A stretch of DNA of 64,000 nt, from the NCBI RefSeq assembly GCF_003144245.1, contig NW_020289983.1:558001-622000 (forward strand), written 5' to 3'. Below the pieces are notes generated by a model. It made no database searches. It had not been told where the DNA came from and saw nothing but the letters and a program-made list of their open reading frames with translations. This DNA is from Jaminaea rosea. Lineage: Eukaryota > Basidiomycota > Exobasidiomycetes > Microstromatales. A program made the position numbers and the translations under genes. Positions 1 through 8,963 of this stretch are shown here, one piece after another. Position 1 is the first letter of the stretch. Each line of letters begins with the position of its first letter.

Positions 1-76
1 CAAGGATCATTACGACAGATGGAAGGCACTTTGACATCTATGATGAATAGAGGAGTCCTCATTACAGTCGCAGCGT

Positions 77-1536
77 TCACGCCGCCTTGGTCTTTTTGCC
101 CTTCTTCTTGTCCCCTCCCTTCTTGCTCTCCTCCTTCCCCTCCGCCTCCTCCCCACCATCCGTCCACCTCCAAACTTCCTTCCACTCGCCCCTCTTCAAG
201 CTCTGCAGCGCGACAGCTGCCACGCACGCCGGGCTCAAGTAGAGAAGAGCAGGCTGCGCGGCCTGAAATACGTGCATGACACCCATCGTCGTCGCCAGAC
301 CTGCCACGTAGGCGGTCAGAGTGGCAGTGAAGTAAGGCTTGGGGAAATTGACATCGGTGCGACGGAAGTTGGCCAGCTTGGAAGGGGAGAGGGAGGAGCT
401 GTGCAGATGTTGGTCGAAACGGAGTGCAAGGGCAATGAAGATACCAGGAATCACAATATCGCCGAGACCGAGCATGGTCATCTGCCATTTTGGTGCTCCC
501 CTAACCACCTCCAGGATGGCCTGCATCGTCTTGCCCTTGCCCTCGGCTCCCAAGTAGTATGCAGCCACCTGAGGCAGGTTCTTGGGAAAGATGATTTTGA
601 TCGGTCCAGCGTCAAAGTTGCGTGCTACGGAGACCATGACCTCTGTGCCGAAGACCCAGAAGACGTCGTAGACGAAGAGACCGCCGAGCATGATGCTGCC
701 CGTGAGGAAAGAGTCGAGGCCCATAAGGGAGACGGCATTGAGGGCGAGGCAGAGGGCGATGCTGTTCGAGGCGAGCCAGTGGCGCGTTGTGTAGAAGGCG
801 ATGATGGGGAGGAGGGAGAACAGCGCAAGGCCAGCGTGGGCTTCGGCGAGACGGGTGAGGAGGATGGTCCGCTTGCGAGGGACGTCGGCCGGATCTTCCA
901 CGTCGGCCACGCTCTCGCCTTTCTTGGCCTTCTTTTCCCTCTCTTCTCTTCTAGCCTTCTCCTCTTCCTTCCTCTCCTTTTCCGTCAAGCGATGCGTCAC
1001 CACGACCTTGTACTTCCTTGCCTCTTTCCACTTCGCTGGGCCAATGCTCCACGCATAGAGGGAGACGACGACCTTGAGGACGGCTGCAGCGCCCACTACG
1101 GCAAAGTAGGCTCCCAATACGCGGTCAACCCACTTGCGGTCGAGGAACTTGAAGACGAGGTACATGCTGAAGAGGACGAGGGAGCCGATGAGGGGGAAGA
1201 GCCTGTGCGAGCGCAGGGAGGGACAGTCAGTTGTGCGCGGTGAGGAAGGGGAAGCTGCACACCTGCTCACCATGCATCTTGGCTAGTGAGAGTCTCCGTG
1301 GCCAGAGGCTCGTCCTCCTCATCCTCACCATCGCTCTCGTCATCCTCGTCAGCCGTCTTCTTGTCCTTCTTTGCCTTCTTCTGATCGCGCTTGGCCTTGA
1401 GCACACTCGCAGGCGTCCTGAGCGACTGAAAGGACCCAAAGTAGATGGGCAGCAGCGCGAGCGTGATGAGGGAGATGTAGGCGATGAAGAGGGGAGCATC
1501 CTTGCCCAGTGGGCTGGACGAGGCACCGGGAGGCAT
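77..1536 (-). CDS. Signal peptide peptidase (intramembrane aspartyl protease)
   Basis: Two exons, 1536-1271 and 1202-77, separated by a 68-nt intron (donor GTGAGC, acceptor CACAG), give 463 residues. The protein is a multi-pass membrane protease of the presenilin/SPP family, which cleaves signal peptides and other type II segments in the ER membrane. All three family signatures are visible: YD in GLFVYDVFWVFG (about 267-268), GLGD in MLGLGDIVIPG (about 334-337, second catalytic Asp at 337) and QPALL (about 405-409). The first helix is near residues 15-35 and is followed by a highly charged Lys/Asp/Glu loop (about 47-80). A second charged loop lies near 150-200. The C-terminus is Lys-rich and ends KTKAA, which fits a K-x-K-x-x ER retrieval signal. 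It diverges from APC8 with 174 bp between the start codons. Confidence 0.93.
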
Positions 1537-1710
1537 GTTGGAGGGGTGGGGGATGAAGAGGAAAGGCAGAGCGGACGGACAGGTCGCGTCGTCTCAGTCG
1601 CCTCTCGTTCCTCTCTCTCTCTCCGCCGCGCGCCTTTCCTTGCAACCAACACTTGACAAGGCTCCACGTCGACAACAACATCCTCAACGGCTCGAGGGCG
1701 GGTCGCCACG
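1537..1710. promoter_or_regulatory. Shared divergent promoter, SPP / APC8
   Basis: This 174-bp stretch separates the start codons of the SPP gene (-) and APC8 (+), so it must hold both 5' untranslated regions and promoters. It contains a CT-rich tract (about 1605-1640), common upstream of fungal genes. No specific factor site is recognisable. Confidence 0.5.
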
Positions 1711-4318
1711 ATGAATGCTCCATCACCGCCGTCACCCTCTCAGCGTCAAGAGCATCGACAATGGCAAGATGTAGACCCCGTATATGCACGCAATTCCCTC
1801 GTCATCGCAGCGCGACACCTCTCGCTGCGCGGCCTCGACAATGCAGCTCATTGGGCCTTGGATTTGGCAAACTCGATGCCTCCCACGGCGTCAACATCAG
1901 CTCAGAGCTGGTTCTATGATCAGGCTTCGCGTGGTGGTTCATCAAGAGGACAGCCGACCGCAGCTGCCACACCAGCTCGTCGAACCCCTTCATCGTCCTC
2001 TTCCTCTTCCTCCTCGTACCCAATGCAATCCACACCCTTCTTGGGCGTTGTACCTCCGCCATCCTCCTCTTCCTCGCTGGTAGGCACAGCCAACTCATCA
2101 CCACAACGCCCCTCACAACAAGCGCACGCGGGATCAACGCTGGGACTAGTAGACGCGGGTACGCCGAGCCAGTCGAATCAGTACCACCCAGACCTCTCGA
2201 CGTCGGGACGCTTTCCGGCTCCCTTTCGTCATCCGCCGAGCCCATTGGCCAACCTCAGCGCAAGTGCAGACGATGATGGGCGGCAGGACAAGACCTTCGA
2301 GCGGGGTGAGAGCTCAAGAGGAGAAGATGAAACGCGCGAGGGGCAAGAACGGGAGGAAGACGAAAGAATGGGCGAACCGTCCTCTTCTGCCTCTTCACCA
2401 CGTTCGGCGCATGTTCGTTTCGCATCTGAAGGCGTTGCTGGGACGTCGTTCCCGCCAGTCGAAGAAGGTGGCGAAGAGATGCAAGATGGCATGGGCGGCT
2501 ACGGCGGCCTCGATGAGGACTCCGTGGCCTACGACTTGGCACTTACGAGCTTCCGGACAGGTCAGTTGGACCGCGCTGTCAGTACGCTGAACAGGAGCAA
2601 AGAGCGCCTGCAGAGTCGTATGAGGGGCCATTCACGCCGTAAAGAATCGGCGCGCTCCACCTTCTTGCGATGCTACGCCGCGATGCTCATCGTAGAGCGC
2701 GATGCCGAGAGCGAAGCGGGAAGCCAGACCAGCGCGAGGTTGGCTGCCCTCCTTAAGGACCTGATCTATCTCCCCGACCCCACTCCTACCAATCAAGTGG
2801 ACACATCCCTCCTCCTCCTCCTGCGCTCCATCCTGCTTCGCAAGCTCAAACGTCGCATAGAAGCATTGGACTGCGTCATCCGATCTCTCCTGCTCCTCCC
2901 TTACAACTGGACCGCCTGGCTTGAGCTGCACGCACTCGTCGAGCCTGGAGAGGTCGAGGAGATCGCGCAGCTGCTTCCGAAGAGCTTCATGACTGGATTT
3001 TGGAGGGAGTACACTGAGAGGCAGGGACTGAGTGGGAGGGGCAGGGGGCCAACGGGCCTAGGCGCGGACAGGGTTGAAGTGTTGATGGGCATCTTTCCTG
3101 AGAGTGCTTATTTGTGGACTGCGCTCGGGTCGACGAGATATGTACAGCAAGGTGAGCAGAGCGATACACTGCAAGAGTACTGTGATGTTAACCCCTTTCC
3201 CCTCCACCGCACCGCGCACGCAGAGTTCACCTCGGCAATCGAAGCCTTCGAGTATGCACTCGAGCTCGACCCCTACCGCGCTGAAGGGCTCGCCGACTAC
3301 AGCAATGCCCTCTTCCTGCTAGAGAGGAGCGAAGAGCTCAGCGAGTTGGCTCATCGCGTGAGCAAGTGGGGCTCTAGCCACCCTGAAGTTGGTGAGTAGA
3401 CGCGACCCGAGGGCGCCAAGCAGGTACGCGAGAATCCGTGCTAATCAACTCCTGTCCGCTCGCCCAGCCTGCGCAATAGGCAACCACTTCTACTACCAAT
3501 CCGATCACGTACGCGCCATCTCGTCCTTCAAGCGCGCGACCCTCCTCGACCCAGGCTGTGTAGCCGCCTACATCCTACTGGGCCACGCCTTCATCGAAGT
3601 CAAGAATGCGGGAGCAGCATCAGACATGTACCGACGGGCCATCAGTGTCAACCCGCGAGACTATCGTCCCTGGCACGGCTTGGGCAAGGTGTACGAGCTC
3701 CTCGAAGGGTGGAGCTTTGCGGTGCATTACTACCTCAAGGCCGCGGCTATAGCGCCTTATACGGGCATCGTCTGGCAGAGCCTTGCGGCCGTGTACGGGC
3801 GTATGGGCAGGAGAAGCGATGCGGTTGGGGCACATGCGCGACATCTGAGCTGCGTCCACGAGGGAGACGCGGAGGCACAGCTGGATTGTATTGCTGCGAT
3901 ACTGAATTTGCTGAGTGGGGACGAAGCGGACGAGGAGGCGGCCACCCATTGGCATCGCAGAGCGGTCGCGCTCCTACTTGCTGCGGCTGATGGGGACGAG
4001 GGAAATGACTCGGTCGCCACCGGTCGTTGGGCAGAGTCCTTCGTCCGGGCAGCAAAGGCCGTAGCGGGGCTGCCGCAAGCCTTCTCCCCACCTTCGCGCG
4101 ACGCCTTATTGGTTAGTGCGGATCCTCCGCCGACGGATCGCCTCGAGAACACGGCGCTGGCGCATGAGTACCTCAAGAGGGTCGTGGCAGCCCCGCCTGC
4201 TTCGAATGAGACGATGGACTCGGCTGGGGATGAGGAGGAGAAGAGGAGTGGAGAGCGATGGCGACACGAGGCGGAGGAGCTGATCAAGTGGTTGAATGCG
4301 GTGGTTGGAGGGGGATGA
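1711..4318 (+). CDS. APC8: Anaphase-promoting complex subunit 8 (Cdc23)
   Basis: Three exons, 1711-3151, 3224-3391 and 3468-4318, give 819 residues. The product is a TPR scaffold subunit of the anaphase-promoting complex/cyclosome, the ubiquitin ligase that drives mitotic exit. The N-terminal homodimer region is recognisable near residues 24-52 (ARNSLVIAARHLSLRG). A tandem TPR array fills the C-terminal half, including the Apc8-typical stretch RPWHGLGKVYELLEGWSFAV. The first intron (3152-3223) is 72 nt and stop-free, so an intron-retained reading frame also stays open. The second (3392-3467, GTGAGT...CCCAG, with CTAAT near 3441) shifts frame and is required. Between the N-terminal helices and the TPRs lies an unusually long Ser/Pro- and Glu-rich region (about 70-270), predicted disordered. 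It faces DBP9 tail to tail, with 70 bp between stops. Confidence 0.92.
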
Positions 4319-4388
4319 GGCGTGAGAGAGATGCAATTGGTGACATAAGGTTGCGCAGTACGCGAGAGGATAGGCTGGGTGCGCTGCT

Positions 4389-6632
4389 TCACCTCTTCTT
4401 CGAGCCACCCCCCACGCGCAGCGGGTCCTTCTTCCTCCCCCCGCCACCGCCTGCATTACCACCTCTGCCCCTTCCTCTGCCTCGCCCACCCCGCCCACTA
4501 GCACCACCCCGCTGGCCCGCACCCTTCCTCATCCCCACGTACCCCAAACTCCTCCCATGCTCATCGTACGAAACGCTAGATCGCTTTCCTCCGCCATCCT
4601 CGCCATCCACCTCGCTCAACCTCGGCGCCCTCAACTCCTCACCGCGCTCTTGAAGTGCGCTCCTTCCTCCAGCAGGCAGCAGATATGCCGGAACGTGCTT
4701 CAGATGCCTGCCAGGCCCGTTTGCTACCCCACCACTACCACCCTTCTGCGCCGCCACGTCATGTCGGAGGAACAATGCATCGCGCGGATTATCCTCCCAC
4801 CAACCCTGAAGTCGCTCACTCCTCAGCATCTCCCTCGCCACCTCTGCCTTTCTCGCCTCCTTGACCTTGACCCGCGTAGTCGTCGCACGCAAAGCGTCCT
4901 CAACACGATAGCGGAACCCTTCGACCGTAGGCCAGTGAACGAGCCATGGACGCACATCAGCGCGGGAGCGACTCATGTGGCGGGAGATCTTGCGCCACGT
5001 CTTTGCGTCCAGCTGGGAGGTGGGCGATGCCAATCCTTTAATGGCCGTCAAACCACCCGGAGCCGCCTTGTCCAACGAGGAGACGGCAGTCTCTGCCGCG
5101 CTGCCCGCTCCTTGCACGCGTTTACCTGCCAGGTGCGAGGGGACCACGAAGCTCAGAGCGATTCCGGTAGAATGGCCGCGAGCTGTACGACCTATGCGAT
5201 GGATGTAGGAGGAGAGGGAGGTGGGGAGGTCGAAGTTGATTACGCAGGAGACGGAGATGAAGTCGATTCCGCGGGAGACGCCGTACTCGGTGGTGAGCTT
5301 GGACTTCTTGGTCGACGAAGAGGCGTCCTTGCCCTTGCTTGTCTTCTTTGAAGATGATTCTGCCTTGGCGTCTTCTGCCTCTTTGCGCTTGCGCTTCCCT
5401 GCGGCAGCAGAGGTGGGCGTTTCCCCCTCGTCTTCATCGTCGTCCTTCTCGGTCTCTGCCTCCTCCTCGCCCTCTCCTTCCTGCGCCTCCTCTTCCACCT
5501 CCTTCTCAGCCGGCTCCATCAAATCTTCATCCTTGGTGCCCAACCCACTGCTCGCCTCATCCGTAGCAATGACGACATCGTACACCCCCTTGTTGAACTC
5601 CTGCACAACGTGATACCTCGAGTTGGCAGGCATCTCGGCATTGAGGACACACGACTTGACGCCGAAGGCCTCGAGGAAGAGCTTGACCTTGTAGCCTCGA
5701 TCGACGTCGTTGACGAAGATCAAGACCTTGCCGCGCACAAGCTTGAGGCGCAGCAGCACGTAGACGAGGAGGAACTTGGACTCCTCGGAGAGGTGTACGT
5801 AGTATTGGCGAAGGTGGGCATGGTGCGTAGGGTCTTGCAGGTTGAGCACTTGTGCCTTGCGACTGCCTCCCTTGGCGAGGAGATCCCGCAGCTCCTCTAC
5901 GTCCTGACTCATCGTCGCGGACATGAGGTAGCTCTGATAGCTTTGCGGCAGGACATTGAGGGCGAAGAGGGATCGTACAGCTGCGTCGTGTCCGTAGGAG
6001 AGGAGAAGGTCTGCCTCGTCCAGTACGAGGGAGTGAAGAGCTTCAAGATTGAGCGACTTGGTCTGTTGCAGAGCCTTGAGTGCTGAAGAGGGAGTGGCGA
6101 CGACGACATCTGGTCGATCGGCGAGGGCGAGAGCGTGTACCGAGGCTGAGGCGTCTCGCGCAATGTTGGCTACGCGCACATCGTGCTGTCCGCCTGAGCC
6201 GGCGCAGATACGGCCTACGTGCGAGGTGACCTGTTCAGCGAGCTCGCGGGTCGGTACGAGTATGAGAGCTCGAGTTCGCTGGTATTGCCCGCTCGCCTTT
6301 CCCTCTGCCTCTTTCGCCTTGATGATCTTTTGCACCACGGGCAGGGCATAGGCGAGCGTCTTTCCTGAGCCAGTGCGGGCGCGAGCGACAATGTCGTGTC
6401 CCGATAGCGCGAGGGGCAGCACCTGAGCTTGCACTGGCGTTGGGTGGGAGAAGCGCAGAGAGGAGAGGGCGACGAGGATGGGAGGCGAGAGGAGGTGGGA
6501 CATCGAGGCAAAGGTGGGCAACTCCGAGGTGGGAGTGGCAGAGGGCAGGGTGAGTTGCATCTCTTTTCCATCCCCCGAGTCGGAGGCGGCCATGGCCTGC
6601 TTTGAGGTCGACGCCTCTGCTTCTGTTGCCAT
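4389..6632 (-). CDS. DBP9: DEAD-box RNA helicase Dbp9 (ribosome biogenesis)
   Basis: One uninterrupted 747-residue frame. Dbp9/DDX56-type helicases act in the nucleolus on 60S pre-ribosomes. Motifs in order: FASM...HPTPVQAQ Q-motif region (about 41-70), motif I ARTGSGKT (85-92), PTRELAEQ (127-134), motif II DEAD (205-208), motif III SAT (238-240), RGIDF (454-458) and motif VI HRIGRTARG (478-486). The ATDEA segment (356-360) is separated from RGIDF by about 90 residues of acidic, then Lys/Ser-rich sequence. An insertion at this place is characteristic of Dbp9 and distinguishes it from other DEAD-box proteins. The C-terminus is an RGG-like Gly/Arg-rich tail ending GSKKR, suited to RNA binding and nuclear import. 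No intron is needed. Confidence 0.94.
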   Translation of the reverse strand: MATEAEASTSKQAMAASDSGDGKEMQLTLPSATPTSELPTFASMSHLLSPPILVALSSLRFSHPTPVQAQVLPLALSGHDIVARARTGSGKTLAYALPVVQKIIKAKEAEGKASGQYQRTRALILVPTRELAEQVTSHVGRICAGSGGQHDVRVANIARDASASVHALALADRPDVVVATPSSALKALQQTKSLNLEALHSLVLDEADLLLSYGHDAAVRSLFALNVLPQSYQSYLMSATMSQDVEELRDLLAKGGSRKAQVLNLQDPTHHAHLRQYYVHLSEESKFLLVYVLLRLKLVRGKVLIFVNDVDRGYKVKLFLEAFGVKSCVLNAEMPANSRYHVVQEFNKGVYDVVIATDEASSGLGTKDEDLMEPAEKEVEEEAQEGEGEEEAETEKDDDEDEGETPTSAAAGKRKRKEAEDAKAESSSKKTSKGKDASSSTKKSKLTTEYGVSRGIDFISVSCVINFDLPTSLSSYIHRIGRTARGHSTGIALSFVVPSHLAGKRVQGAGSAAETAVSSLDKAAPGGLTAIKGLASPTSQLDAKTWRKISRHMSRSRADVRPWLVHWPTVEGFRYRVEDALRATTTRVKVKEARKAEVAREMLRSERLQGWWEDNPRDALFLRHDVAAQKGGSGGVANGPGRHLKHVPAYLLPAGGRSALQERGEELRAPRLSEVDGEDGGGKRSSVSYDEHGRSLGYVGMRKGAGQRGGASGRGGRGRGRGRGGNAGGGGGRKKDPLRVGGGSKKR

Positions 6633-7748
6633 GATGATGGTGATGAGGAGGGCTTGTATGCGTCAGGTGAATTGAAGGAAAGGCAGCAGCGCTCAAGAGG
6701 CGGACTGGAGTGAAATTCTTCGACCCGACATGCCGCTCGCGTGGCACAACGAGCAGGCGCGCCTGCCCGCCCGCCTGCCCGCGAAGATGATGATCACGGC
6801 TCACCTCGCCTCGCTCGCCTCGCTCGATCGTTGACGCCAAAGCATTCACAAGAACGCGAGTCGCAACAACCCCTCAAGCCCATCGGACATCGCTTCCGTG
6901 ATAATCAGCCACTCGACGCTGGCCCTCGTCTGAGCAGCGGGCGCGGAGATGAGAAGCCGAGCGAGCTGACTACGCCGAGGATACCATTTACCCGCAGTCT
7001 GGCTGACTCCTTGCTTTGTACGGTGGTGTTTGCGCCTGCTCCCCGGTGAACTCATCCATCGTCTACTGCTTCACCTCCTGCAGCTTTCCGCAGCGCGACC
7101 TAATCAACTGCTCGTCGTGCGGGACGAGCGAGCCGATGAGCGAGCGCAATGGCGAAGCGGATCGAGAGGACGCCAAGCATCCAATCACTTCCGGGCGAGA
7201 CGGCACGGGCGAGAACGTTCCAACGTAGAACGTCGTCAAGGCAAGCGTAGAGCTTGCACAACGTCCACACTCGGTCCGGCAGTCCCTCTTTGTCCTCGAC
7301 GAAGGGGAGGCGAGAGGGGATAAGAGGGCGCCCTTTTCCCCCCCCCCTCCTCGTCCAGCATCCTCCTCCGCCTCTTCTCTCCTCCTCCCACTCTCCTCCA
7401 CGCTCTCCTCCCCACGATGAGCTCTCACCCGCTCATCATGGTGTAGGATGATGCTGTATACCCACTTCGCCCAGCCAACATCGTCACTACGTGGTATCCC
7501 TCGATCAAGTCGAACCACAACTCGGCCAAAGACTCCGTCGTAGAGCTGTAGCGAATCACAAGCGCAGTGTTTACGGGACGAGGCCCGCAAGCGAACCAAG
7601 GCGACTGCGCGTTGGCGACATACCCGACAAGCGACATGCCCTCTCTGCCAATCAGCACCTTGCTGCGCCGACCAATTCGCACACGTTGAGGCTATCGACA
7701 CAGACTTTGATCACGAGTCTGGCCCCGACCTCATGGTGGCAATGACAG
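6633..7748. other. Intergenic region between DBP9 and orphan locus
   Basis: About 1.1 kb without a gene I can support. It must contain the DBP9 promoter. Several 60-210-codon frames exist on both strands, for example 7063-7701 (-), but none has a recognisable domain, a convincing start or matching splice sites. A C- and CT-rich stretch occurs near 7338-7410. Confidence 0.4.
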
Positions 7749-8570
7749 ATGGTCTGGGTGAGTGGAGAGCATAGGGCGGCGAGACGAGAGCAACGAACAC
7801 GTCGCTGACGACTCACGCGCTCCTCATCCTCGCCAGATACTCCCACCATGCCATGATGCGATGAAGGCGGCCAACACCTTTGCGGACCGAGAGCCAGAAG
7901 GCACGCTCTTCGGCCACTCGGCACACCCCGACATAATCGCCTGTATGGCCCGGTGGTCAGGTTGGGACGGCCTTAAGAAGGCCGATAAGGAGGGTCTCAA
8001 AAGGGCCGCTCTAAAGCTCATGGGTCAGAACTGGAAGGCCATTGAAAGCGCATCCAAGGGTCAAAAGCCCAAAGTTGCGGTTGAATGGCGAACGGGGAGC
8101 GCGATCGCCGGCTTGGTCAAAGACAGGACGTCGGGCCAGATAGGGCACCGCCTGTGGCAACCGTCGCTTCCTCTGTTGGGCCGCGCTCGAGCAATCATCT
8201 TGCTCGGCGCAGACTGCTTGGCATGCGACAAGCAGTCGTTTGGTGAGCTTGACTCTGACTCGGACAGACGAGCGTGGATAGCGCTGACCCTCTCCCTGAC
8301 CCTTGCGCCTCAGCCTGGGTCCTGCGGCGCTCGCCCGCCACACTTGTGGTTTGGGCGTACGTGGACAGCGCAGGCACAGCAACGTTCGAGGTCTATCAGC
8401 GCCAGACGCTGATCAAGATGCTCGAGGGCAAGCGGGTGGACACGAGGGGAAAGGTGTGGAACCCTGCCGAGCACGATCTTCCTGGTAACACGCCCATCAC
8501 GCTCAGTCTGTATAATTGGTACAGCCTCAACGTCATCGGCGTGTTACCAGGGAGATTGGGCCGGTCGTAG
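7749..8570 (+). CDS. Hypothetical orphan protein (tentative three-exon model)
   Basis: I do not recognise this protein. The tentative model is 7749-7757 (Met-Val-Trp micro-exon), 7837-8242 and 8314-8570, giving 223 residues. It is supported by two good introns: 7758-7836 (GTGAGT...GCCAG) and 8243-8313 (GTGAGC...CTCAG), whose phases agree. The sequence is hydrophilic, with a Lys-rich middle (DGLKKADKEGLKRAALKLMG) and an Ile/Leu stretch near residues 125-135. There is no signal peptide or known motif. The last 30 codons consist almost wholly of one arm-loop-arm palindrome. The start is weak because it depends on a 9-nt first exon; a longer unrecognised 5' part is possible. The minus strand also has open frames here. 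Confidence 0.3.
8471..8561. repeat. Long imperfect palindrome (hairpin), about 45-bp arms
   Basis: The sequence folds on itself around position 8516. The outer 14 bp (CCTGGTAACACGCC at 8481-8494 and its exact complement ending at 8551) are perfect. Pairing continues inward to the centre with about seven mismatches and outward to about 8471/8561 with a few more. Because of the symmetry both strands encode nearly the same peptide (LPGNTP...GVLPG). The structure could be a small foldback or MITE-like insertion, or a structured 3' end of the orphan gene. Confidence 0.85.
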
Positions 8571-8963
8571 GGTGTGGAGAGATGAGGAACATCGTGTTGT
8601 TGTGAATGACTATCCTTGCTTGCTATCTTTTCCATCGTGAGCCACGACTGTGTGGAGTGAAGAGCGAGCTCGCAATCAGCGACGTGCTGAGGCGTGGTAC
8701 GCATCGTGCTCTGCGGCGAGCGCTTGAGGAGCGAGGAGGTCGAGACGGTGTTGTCCGCCTAGGTTCGAGCGCTGCCCGCCAGCAGACGCACGCGCTCGCG
8801 CTCACCGTAGCATGCTCGGCAGACGAGCTGCTCACACGGCGGCTTGCTTTTGACAAGATAATTTCGTAAAAAGATGCATTAGTAAACTCGTCAAGAAGCA
8901 GTAGCGAAGTAGACGTGATGTAGACGGTCGCAAAAGAGATGAAAGGTCTCGTGCTCAGCGCGC
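8571..8963. other. Intergenic, 3' flanks of orphan locus and DNA2
   Basis: About 390 bp between the tentative orphan stop and the DNA2 stop. It is the 3' flank of two convergent genes. I see no gene, repeat or RNA in it. Confidence 0.4.

Noticed and set aside
1-76. Possible gene end at the left edge
   Set aside because: Only 76 bases, with no recognisable coding signal; treated as the 3' flank of the SPP gene.
272-1243. A 323-codon frame on + opposite the SPP gene
   Set aside because: It is a shadow of the GC-rich SPP coding strand. The minus strand has all SPP motifs; the plus product has none.
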